Positions 8,426-19,000 of a DNA stretch of 20,892 bases are shown here, piece after piece. A program made the translations under genes and the position numbers. The stretch comes from Chara braunii. Its lineage: Eukaryota > Streptophyta > Charophyceae > Charales > Characeae. Under the pieces are notes generated by a model. It made no database searches, had not been told where the DNA came from, and was given only the letters and a program-made list of their open reading frames with translations. The stretch lies in the NCBI GenBank assembly GCA_003427395.1, contig BFEA01000208.1:2190917-2211808 (forward strand), given 5' to 3'. Every line of letters begins with the position of its first letter. The stretch's first letter is position 1.

Positions 8426-8819
8426 CTGTCCAACGGAACGGTGAGCTGTCTATTGCTATTGCATGTCCTGTTTCCAATTTGTGTTCTTTTAGTTTTTGAT
8501 TTTTTGATATATCGTGATACTGGAAAGTGTACTGGGCTCTTTTGAGTCTAATTAACAGTCGTAAACTCCTTAAACAACGATCCATTGGAGGATAGGCGGT
8601 TAATGACGGCCCGCACTTTTATAAATTTGTCATGCAATTTATAAGAAACCCAAAGTCCTTTTTAATCAAATGTGTCGCCCATACATAAGAGTGAACACCA
8701 TTCTAACAAACAGCAAAAAGAATACAAGGAAGAAAAATAAAAAACAGTATAAAAGATAAAGGTGCACTTTCATGGGGAACAAAATTTGCCCAACCCAAAT
8801 TTCAGAAAATTTTAGAAAT

Positions 8820-9145
8820 TTCTGAAATGTCAACAGAGGATTTTGAACGCTCCAAAAGACACCAAAATTGACACACAAGAACCTTGACCTAAAACAAAAA
8901 CGGGCAAAAACAAAAAAAATCAAAACAGGAAAGATTTGACCTCGAAACCTTAATTTCATTTGCGCCCTTTAGTCAGGTTCAGAAATGCCAACCGAGGAAT
9001 ATTGAATGGTCCAAAAGAGACCAAAGTTGACACACAGGAACCTTGACCTGAAAAAAAAAAGGCAAAAAAACCCCATAAAAAACATTCAAAAACAATCAAT
9101 GACACAAAATTTGACCCCCAAACCTTGATTCCATTTGGGCCCGTC
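8820..9145. repeat. Two tandem copies of a ~159-bp unit
   Basis: TTCTGAAATGTCAACAGAGG (8820) and TTCAGAAATGCCAACCGAGG (8979) begin blocks that both contain TTGACACACA.GAACCTTGAC, an A-rich stretch, and AACCTTRATTYCATTTG. They are diverged (about 75-80% by eye), so older than the 124-bp array. Confidence 0.82.
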
Positions 9146-9434
9146 CGTCTCTGGCTGAAAATGCGGGTCCCCATTAACCAGTAGTGGTGGTTCACGTTGT
9201 GGCCTACCATTATGACCGAAGCTGCAGTTCAATCCCTGCTTCATATCTATTTCTATTACTCTATTAGCAGTCCCTCTCCTGCGTTTACTGCTTATAATTT
9301 TAAAATGCAGAATGTTATATTGTTGTATTTATCATCTGTTTTCTTCTTTTTTCTTTTCTTTTACATTGTTATTAATTTGTATTGCGTGTAACACCTGGTG
9401 TGGCTGTGTACTGTTTGCTTTGTGCTTTATGCAG

Positions 9435-9462
9435 GAGACACAGCGATTACTAAGCGAGCCTG
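9435..9462 (+). CDS. UBC13: UBC13 exon encoding ETQRLLSEP
   Basis: 28-nt microexon with acceptor TTTATGCAG and a strong donor GTAAGT. It starts in phase 0 and ends after the first base of the Ala codon that the next exon completes. The T-rich stretch just upstream (about 9340-9430) serves as polypyrimidine tract. The peptide is part of the first alpha helix of the E2 fold. A short exon could be missed by gene predictors, but the nine residues and both junction phases fit exactly. Confidence 0.92.
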
Positions 9463-9498
9463 GTAAGTGGCGACAAAACTATGCAATGCTCTTGTTTA

Positions 9499-9564
<66 letters not shown>

Positions 9565-9954
9565 GTGTGCGTGTGTGTCTGTTGTATTCGCTGAAGAACT
9601 CTACAAAACCAGGGTAACTGTGACAGACTGTTGTCTCTGCATTTCACAAACTTTTAAGTAGCTTGAACCCCAACAGTCTGCCCTCGTTGAGTTTGACTGA
9701 TGGATAAGGAATCACCACCTTACCCAAAGTTAGCAATACCCTTGGAATGAGTTGTGTGTGTGTGTGTGTGTGTGTTGTGTGTTGTATTTGCTAGAGCAAC
9801 TGCACAGAAGAAGGGAAACTGTTACAGACTGTTTTGTCGTTATTAGTTTTTCAGGAGCGTGAACCTGGACAGTCTTCCCAGGATGCATTTGATTGATGGA
9901 TAAGGACTCACCCCACCCTACCCGAAGTTAGCGATCCCCTTGAGAAAAGTGGAC

Positions 9955-10009
<55 letters not shown>

Positions 10010-10050
10010 TGTTGTCACGTTCGCAATAGATGACGCAAAAAAAGTGAAAC

Positions 10051-10081
<31 letters not shown>

Positions 10082-13000
10082 TGTCACGCTCGCAATAGAT
10101 GACGCAAAAAAAGCAAAACTCCGCGCGCGCGCGTGTGTGTGTGTGTGTGTGTTGTCACGCTCGGAATAGATGACGCAAAAAAAGCATGACCCTGTGTGTG
10201 CGTGTGCGTGTACACTTTGTGAATGGCGGAAGATGTCTTGTTTGGGATTTGTGGGTGCCCCTGAATCTTTTGTTGACTCAAAGTGTGGCTGATGGTATTG
10301 AGAGGGTGGAGTGGGCTTTGCTCGATCTCCGCAGGAAGCAGGGTTGGCAGATGGGCGTTATTTTTAAGGGTATACTCAAGACTAGGATTCCCTGGGGTGT
10401 ATTTCTGACCTCTTTTACAGCCAGCTTAAGTTGAAAAAGTCAACCTTGAACACATCATAGACGGTAGGCGATGGTTGAAAAGTAGCTTTTTAGTACTTTG
10501 TTTGCCGAATGGGCATGCCGACGCTGGAGTTATCATGAATGTATTTGACCTGTGATAGCTGTGTTTAGTCTGTTGTTGTCATCCACTTTTAGATTGTCTG
10601 TAGCCAGGCAGGTGGATGGGTGTGTTAATGACTGAGTGGGTAGGCAGGTGTTTGGGTGAGGAGGTGGGCAGGCATCTTGGTGGCCAGGTTGGCAGGCAGA
10701 CAGGGAGGTTAGTGTGCAGGAAGTGGAAGGGTGGCAGGGTTAGTAGGGAGGTGGATTATCGGATTGCCTGGTAGTGGAATGGGTCAGTGGGTGGGTGGGT
10801 AGGTGGTTAGCTAGGTAGACTGACAGGTAAGTTGGTTGATATGTGACAGGCGGATATGAAGCCTCGTCAGTAGCACAGAAAGATGGGTAGGTGCTATAGG
10901 GACGTAGTTTGGCGGTGAAGTAGGTTGTTCCACCTGTAGTGTGCAGGAAGTGGAAGGGTGGCAGGGTTAGTAGGGAGGTGGATGATCGGATTGCCTGGTA
11001 GTGGAATGGGTCGGTGGGTGGGTGGGTGGGTGGGTAGGTGGTTAGCTAGGTAGACTGACAGGTAAGTTGGTTGATATGTGACAGGCGGATATGAAGCTTT
11101 GTCAGTAGCACAGAAAGATGGGTAGGTGCTATAGGGACGTAGTTGGGAGGTAAAGAAGTAGGTCGCTCCATTGGTACTGGCCGATGGACAAAATCTATCT
11201 GATTTACTGGCCTTCTTGCCCAGTGGGTGGGCGGGTAGTTGGGTGAACAGGCCGACTCGCGAGTGGCTGGTTCGATGGATGGATGGGCTGGTAGGAAGGT
11301 AGCAAGGCGGTTAGATTGAGTGTGAAGGTAGGTTGTCGACTGGACGTACTGGGAGGTGGGAAGATGGGTAGCAAAATCCATCTACTTCACTGGCCTCATT
11401 GCCCAGTGGGTGGGTGGGTAGCGGGTAGCTGGGTGAACACGCTCCCTTACTCTCTGCGAGCTGGCTGAAGGGCCTATGCTTTTCTTTGCAAGCATGCACA
11501 AGTTTGATTGGTTTTGGTGGTTGTATTTTTCTTTGATTTTTTGGACAGCTGTATGGTTTCTTTCTCTCCCTGTTTGGTGTTGTTGTGGCAATGTCTGCAG
11601 CAGTGGGAAGAAGGGTCCCACCATCCACAGAGAATTTGCCATGCGCCGATTTGTGTAATTGATTTATGTCACGTTTCTGGGACACTCTAATCGATTTATC
11701 TCTATTCGGCATGTGTTGTTGTTGTGATCATGTCTGCAGCACCGGGAATAAGTGCTTCACCGTCAGAGGAGAACTTGCGATATTTCAATGTCATGATTTT
11801 GGGCCCTAATCAATCTCCCTATGAAGGTGTGTTGGCTGTGGAATGTGATTGTATTTTTTTTTCCTCGAGCAACTTTCATCGATTTTTCGTTCCCATTTGG
11901 GTAGATCATTGAGATCGGCATGAATGGATTGCAAGAGAGAGGTGCTCGTCTGTCTTAGAATGCCTACTCCTCTTTTGAGCTCTGCTCGTCTCACAAGTAC
12001 ACTGCCCCACCCGGCTTAAAAACCAATCGTCTCACTCCTAAAATTTTGGAGGCTTGGGGCGGCCGGACCATAATGGCTGGTGGACCAGCCAAAAAAGAAA
12101 ATAAGTTCGCCGTTGGCGATTGGGGAAAGCCTGGTGCGCTGTGCGAGTCCGTCAGGCTTGTGTGTACTGGTGGCTTAAACCGAAAGGTCCATGCCCAGGC
12201 AAACTTGAGAAACAAAAAGGAGTCATTTTGAAAAGTTCGGATGAACAGTGCTATTGGACCAAATTGGCTGGCTACGCCAGCTAAAAGACAACAACAAAAC
12301 GCCGCGCTGTCTTTTCGGCCAAGCTTGGCGCGCAGGGGGAATCCGTCTCGGTGTTACAAACTTACGACCCTGGTCATTTCCAAAGTGCAAATTGACAATG
12401 AAAGACCATGCCCCACCCAATTGCGAAAGAAATGAAAGCACTTGCAAAGAGATAGAGACCAAAGAAGAGAGGAAGAAGAAGAAGATAAAGAAGAAGAAGA
12501 AGAAGAAGAAGAAGAAGAAGAAGAAGATGTACACCAGCAAGACCAATGACAAATCCCTCTTCTCTCTCCACCTTCCTCCTGCTCCTTGACTTCGCCAATC
12601 TTATTCTTCCTCCAAACAATAATAGTAACAATGAGTGGATGCTCCAGAATCAATATCCGAAGTTCCCTCTTACTGCTACCACAGCAACAGGTCCACCATA
12701 GCCATGACTTCCCTCCTCCTCCCTCTCACATGCCAAGTCTATGGCGGACTACTAAGTGCTCTGCCCTCTTGTGCAAAGGACAACACAAAGCAGCTATGTG
12801 GCTGCTCATCAGGCCGCCATGCCTGACTCTGCCTCAAGCTTCTTTGGTGAAGCACTACCCCATCTCGGGCCTTCCAGATGCAGTGCCTATCAAGGTGATG
12901 AAGATGGTGTCCACCATAGCCAGGTAGGTACCTTGCCACTCTCCTTCTTCGCTCCGCGCTTCCTCCTCCTCGGGCTGGGCTGCTCGCCATATCCAGGCTG

Positions 13001-16000
13001 AGCGCCCAGCTGCTCTCCTTCCTCCAGAGAGCACTCCAAGTCCAACACTTGGCTCAAGCAGTATGTCACCAATCCTTGCACAGCGCAAATGAGGAGCTGC
13101 TTGCTCCTCCAGAAGATATAGCGGCCTACTTGCCTCTTGGGCGGTGACTTCCTAGGCCGGGTGGCCTCCCAGCAACCGGTACCTCCTCCCTTTCGGAGGG
13201 AAACATCATTGCAGGCTCTGATATTGACCGTACAGGCCCTAGACTGAGGCTGCTTGGACTGGTACCGCCTACCTCTAGCCTACTGCTACTGGGCCTCTAA
13301 AAATGCCAACTTTTTGTTGTCTTCTGCTCGACCTCAAGTACCCAACACTTCTACCACTACCACTACAGTGGTACCGGCCTACCTGTTTCTTGCTGCTCTA
13401 AGTGTTGCGGGCCTACCCCCGCTACTTGAGTGTTTTTCCCGCTGCAACCCTCACCGCCATGGGTATGTACAGGCCCTGTGGATCCTCCAATCCAACAAGT
13501 ACCCTTGCGGGTCACACACACACTCAGGACGACAAGCACTCAGACAGGCACGCACACACACAGACTTAAAAATCACAGCAGAATGCGTGAATCTCAGCAA
13601 GGCATACATTCCAGCAGCAAATCCCAGAAATCAGCATTGTTCTCAGTCTGTATTTTGGCGGGTCATTACACTAACCCCCTCTCGAGAGCGAGGTCCCTTC
13701 GAGCGAGTATCTCATTCAGAGTCGGTACAAAATGCGTCATAGGCGTAGATCAGAAAGAGAGTTTTGGTATAACTGTGAGGAGTGAATGTTGCAGAAAACT
13801 TAGCAGTCTGTCCATTGGCTAGCAGTCTGTCAACACGGGAAGCATTCTTTAGCAGCTCTTTTCGGTCGATCCAGTAAAACTCATTCAACGGGTGATAAAG
13901 GAAGTGAACTTTGTACTGTCTGTTCCTCCCTCGTCCTTCACGGGAAACAATTCTGTCTATTTCGTGACCACCGTTGATAGCACGAGGAATCATAGGATCT
14001 TGGAAGGGAAAAGTCTCATCGTTAATGTGGGGAGACAGTTCGGATGCGTGAAAGACGGGATATGTACGCAGATGAAGTGGCACAGCGATCACGTATGAAG
14101 GACCAAGGTTGTTATCTCCTACCACCTTCAGAACCTGCCAAGGACCATAGTATGATGGAAGAAGCTCTCGTGATACTCCCTCTTCTTCGGAAAATTCAGA
14201 CATCTTGATCCAGACATAACTTCCTACTTCGAAATTCCCTTCTTTGCGCTATTTGTTAGCATGTTTGATCATGGCATGCTGGTGCTTGTTCATCGCTGCA
14301 ATAGCAACTTTGAGCGAGTCTGCATACTTGGCATTGTGGCCAGGCATGCCTGGCGTCAGACCAGGTGACCGATCGGGGAACATATAGGAGAGAGGATTGT
14401 GCAGCTGCCAACCATATTGCAGTTGATTCGGTGTCATGCCAGTTGTGGAGTGAATGGAGTTGTTATACAAACCCCTTCACTTTCTGTATCTACTTGTCCC
14501 AAGTGTTCTGATGGGAACAATTAATGCACGAAGTGGTTGAATGGCGGTCTGGTTGATTTCCTCGGCCAACCCATTGGCTTGGGGGTGTCGACCAGAAGTC
14601 ATGTTGAGTTTAATGCCGTAGATCTGAGAGGTGAAGTCTGTCCAATCACTGCTAATGAACCTGGTGTCCCGATGATTCACGAGAGTTTTTGGGGGGCCAT
14701 ACTGCAGAACGTACTGCTGGTGAAATTCTTCAATCACAAGCTCAGTTGGTGCATGAGGAGGTAAAGGAATCAAGTTCAGAAATTTAGAAAAACGATCCAC
14801 GATGACCATGACTTGTGAATGTCCTCCCTCACTCATCTTTCCCATGTCTGTGAAATCAATAGAAACCGACTCACCGGGTCCATCAGGAATGGGAAGGGGT
14901 TTCAGCAGGCCATAAGGCTTATGCCTATGGACCTTGGTCCTTTGACAGACTTCACATTCAGCGATAAACTTCTGAGTGGATCCCTTCATTCGCAGCCAAT
15001 TTAATTGCTGCAAAAGACTTCCGTAAGTCTTCTCAAAGCTCAAGTGTCCACTCTGACCATGTGCCAAATCCAAGAAGTGAGTTGGGAGAGGCCCATGGTT
15101 GGGTACACAAACGATCAAACTTCCCATAGCGTCGGAAGACAAGACCCTCGCACTCGTGAAAATCAGGCTGGCTGCTAGGGTCAGCCTTGATCTGCTCGAG
15201 GATGGGACTAAGGTCCCGATCCTTAGTAGTGTGTTCGACCAGATCCTCCGTTAGTTTCCTTTGGAGGTCATATGAGCTCGCGAGGCAAGTCAAAAACTCA
15301 GGATGACAAGTCAAAGCATCGGCGACACGATTATAACAGCCTTTCTTGTGTTTCAATTTAAAATTGTGTACATCAATGTCAAGCAGCCAGCGGGTCAGCG
15401 TCGAAGAGAGATCAGTTTGCGTTTTGATCCACTGCAAGGTCTGATGATCTGAGTAAACCTAGTAGCGACGACCCAAGAGGTAGTGCTTCCAATGCGCTAG
15501 CGCCTCTCGCAAGGCATAGAGCGCACACATATATGTGGAGGTAGCTACCTTGTGACTGGGCATGCATTTGCTGTAATATTCGAGCGGATGCAGGCCATCA
15601 CCATCATCTTGTTGCAGCACTATGCCAATCCCATACTGGCTCGCATCTGAGCAGACACAGAGAGAGTTCACACAAAGAACGTTGGCTGGTATGTTGTTGC
15701 GACTGCTCTCGAGATTGATGGAATCTCTGTGGTTTGCGGAAATGTTATTAGTCACATCCGGATTGTATAGAGAGAGGATTACCTGTGGGCGGGGCTTGTG
15801 AGGATAGGGACGCAGGGTGTGTTAGCCTGCGTGGAATGCAGATGAAGGGGCATGCCTTTCTTTTCACAAGCATATTCGGAGCGCTCCTGTTTAAAAGGAG
15901 AAAGAGGGAAAATACAAGATCAGACTGCGCATAGTAAACGGTGCTTGGAATCCTCTCCAAAGGACTGCATTGATATTCTCTATCGTGGAAAAGTAGCGGT

Positions 16001-19000
16001 CATGGCAGAGTGATGCATTGGAGGATGAGGCCAGCAGCATGTACCTAACAGAACTATGAGTGAAGCATATTGCTATACATGAAAATGTGTGCAGATCACA
16101 AATCCGGAGCTTGCAGTTACAGAAATCCAGAGGATGAAGCCGGTGTCGATGCCATTTGCGGCTCTTGAATCCACTGCGAGGAGAGGAGATGAGGAGTAAG
16201 GGAACCAGGCTTCCTTTCAAAATCCTCAAAAAGAAGTGGAGAGTCAAGGATCCTTGCAGGAAGGGGGCCGTGGAGGGAAGAGGGAGACAAAAAGGAGGTG
16301 GAAGGGGATTGAATGAGAATGCTTGTGTGAGCACGCATGCATGCTTTACAAAATCCTGGGAGGAAGGGGAACGAGGAAGGGAAGCAGGAGAAGAAGAGGA
16401 GGTGAAGGTGACTGGATGAGAATGCTTGGTGGATGCATCCATGGGAGGAGGGAGAAGGGGGGGGGAGTGAGGTGAGGGAGGTAGAAATTATGACTCCCCT
16501 TGACCATGGGGTCATCCTCTGCCAAGCTCCCATACTTGCAACAGAGGAAATCAGTGTTCGGCAATGCTGGAGTGATCCTGTGGAACGAAATTATGGTGTC
16601 TGTCAAAGCTGTCGTGATCCTGGTGCCTTTTGTAAACCACCAGTCCATCCACACGCGGCACTGTAGATTTTGTTTGTGTAGGAGTGCTGGGCCAAAATCT
16701 ACAGTCTCCAGGTGCGGTGGAGGTTCGCTGGGAAAGGCCCACTGGCCGCAATGTTCCGCGTGCCTGCACTGTGCATTTCAGGCTCGGCAAAATGCATTTT
16801 TTATTCGTCAATCTAGCTTCGGACGGACTGTGGTTTAGGAGGAAATCGGCGGAAAATGGACCACAAAAACAAGCCTGCCTGGCTTGCAGCTGAGTTGAGA
16901 AAAAACGAGCCTGCCTGACTTGCACAGGTTCTGAAAGAAATCAAAACTGGAATGAAAACATTCTACACACCTGCTCGTCTTTGTCAATGATTTTGCGCTT
17001 TTTTTTGCACATTTCTTACCAAGTATAATGACACTGTTCGGTTTACTTTGCTGGTGGTCTTCTGCTGTGTCTCTCCAGGGGGGCTTTTTAAACTCGAGTT
17101 GTTTCTTCCAGAGGACTATCCCATGGCTCCTCCCAAGGTTTGTGTTTTGGCCGCATATTCGAATGATGCAGAAGGAATTGCTGTCATCATCGATTCAAGC
17201 TCTGATTCTCTGCCTCGGTGTTTGAGTGGAGAGGTTAAGCTGCAGGCAAATATAAATCAGTTGATAGTTTGAAGGCGTTTGAGGCCTGTTTGGTGTTTGT
17301 TATCCTCCTGGTTTCTTCTCTCTCTCTCTCTCTCTCTCACTCTCTCTCTCACTCTCTCTCTCACTCCCCCTCCCTCCCTCCCTCCGTGTGCTGCCCCTTT
17401 CCCCTCGTGTCCCCCGTCACTCACGCCTGCCTCCTTCAACCCCCCTCCTCCCCTCCCATCTCCACCCAAACCCCGCCTACAAAGTCCATCCCCCCAACCG
17501 CATCCCTGCCCATCCCGTCCCTCCCGCAACCGCTTCCTCCCCCCAACCCCTTACCCCAGAGTCCTCGTTGAACCGTATGAGATAGTCACCTATCATACAG
17601 CTCTGCAACTTAATTTGCTTCAGTTGAGGATAGATAGATATTTCAACTCTAACAGGATGTTGCTCAACCGAGAACAGCAAAAGAGCCACTTCTCCGCCTT
17701 CATACTATTATGCGTTTGGTCTGGCGAAGGTGGGGTGTAGATAACTTCTCACTTTCCATGGGGAGGATCATTTTCATCCTTGCTGCCTATGCTGTACGTA
17801 AAGGGTGCATTCACGAAATTCTTGGAGTTTGGAGTGCACATAGATGAAAGGAGACGACAAAGTACAACATTCTGGCACAAGTGCTAATTTTGAAAAGTCG
17901 CATGTGCTGTGTGTTTGCAGGTTCGGTTTCTTACAAAGATCTATCACCCCAATATAGACAAGGTGAGTTCACATACGAATTGACCTTCTACACCCTTTCT
18001 ATGGGAATCTTGTGACACCGAACATCAGGCTGCTCCGCCGCTCTTGGGGAGGGTAGGGGGGGGGGTATGAAATGAACAGTTACTTCCCCCTTACAGATAA
18101 TTGTTGTTGATTCTATTTGCGAAAAAACAAATAAAATGGTTGTTTTTTCTTCGCTGTGCCACGTGGGAAAAGGCTCATGCATATTAGCGCCTGTGAGGAT
18201 GAGCCCTCAAGTAGGGGCCTTGCCATGATGTTCATGTTCTGGGCTAAGGCCCCAGCAAGCCTAGTGCCCGCCCTAAGTGAAGGCGGGCCAGCAAATCGAC
18301 AAGAACCCTCTGTGCAACATTTCACGAAGTGGGGTTCATACAGTTGCAGCACGCCAGTTGGTTGGAGCGCACCGAGTCTCGGATTTCAGCAAATGCTGAA
18401 AGCCCAGGGCCTCTGAGTTGGTTAGGCCCTGGGCATCTGAACGTGAGGCCGACAATGCATGCTGGGAAGAGAGGCCGAAAATGCCAAAGGGAAATCGGCC
18501 CACTGTCTGAATCTGGCCGCAGGCCTTGATGAAGGAGGCGCAACTGTCTTACCCCGGGGCCCAACTGTATCGAGTTGGCTTCAGCCTCTGGGCCCCAGTC
18601 ACAGGCTGAAGGGAGGCCGCCCACACACTGCACTGGCATATAGGCACGCAGGGCGAGGCAGCGGGGATCTTGGCCAATGCTGGCATATGCGGGCACGCTG
18701 CGCCGATGCAAGTGTGCTGCGCTAATGCAGAGCAGCGCTGCGCTAAGAAGAAGCAGGGCAGCGCTAGGCGGTAGGGCGCTGCCTGCTTGCAGAACACTGG
18801 CGGCCATAGCCGGGCCGCAAGAGGGTGCAGGGGAGGTGAGGGCGAAGGTGGTACTTCGGAGGTGAAGGGCGCTGTGTGGGTAACAAGGGAGAGTGTGGGG
18901 AAGATGACACGTACCTGGTGATGGTGGAGGTCTGCATTGGTGTTGACATCATCACTCGCTGGTAGTCAAGTTGTCTGGTTGCTGTTCATAGCTGTAGTTG

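Larger units (their letters stand above)
13671..15755 (-). mobile_element. Truncated Ty3/gypsy (chromovirus-type) retrotransposon remnant, antisense in a UBC13 intron
   Basis: Read on the minus strand this carries, in order, RNase H, integrase (zinc finger, core, C-terminal part) and a chromodomain, then a polypurine tract. That is the 3' half of a Metaviridae pol of the chromovirus type. Gag, protease and reverse transcriptase are absent; the similarity stops near 15.7 kb. The frame is broken by at least three in-frame TAG codons and two or more frameshifts, so it is dead. No 5' LTR or primer-binding site was found. Lying antisense in an intron fits tolerance by the host gene. Confidence 0.9.

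Noticed and set aside
12586-13822. Several overlapping frames of 110-160 codons
   Set aside because: C/T-rich repeat DNA next to the LTR; frames overlap each other and both strands, with no family.
15891-16654. Minus-strand Pro/Ser/Leu-rich frames
   Set aside because: Complement of purine-rich intron DNA; not continuous with the retrotransposon pol and without reverse-transcriptase motifs.
17048-17272. 74-codon frame containing the [19 protein letters not shown] exon
   Set aside because: The part after APPKV is intron read-through; splicing at the donor GTTTGT gives the conserved continuation [14 protein letters not shown].
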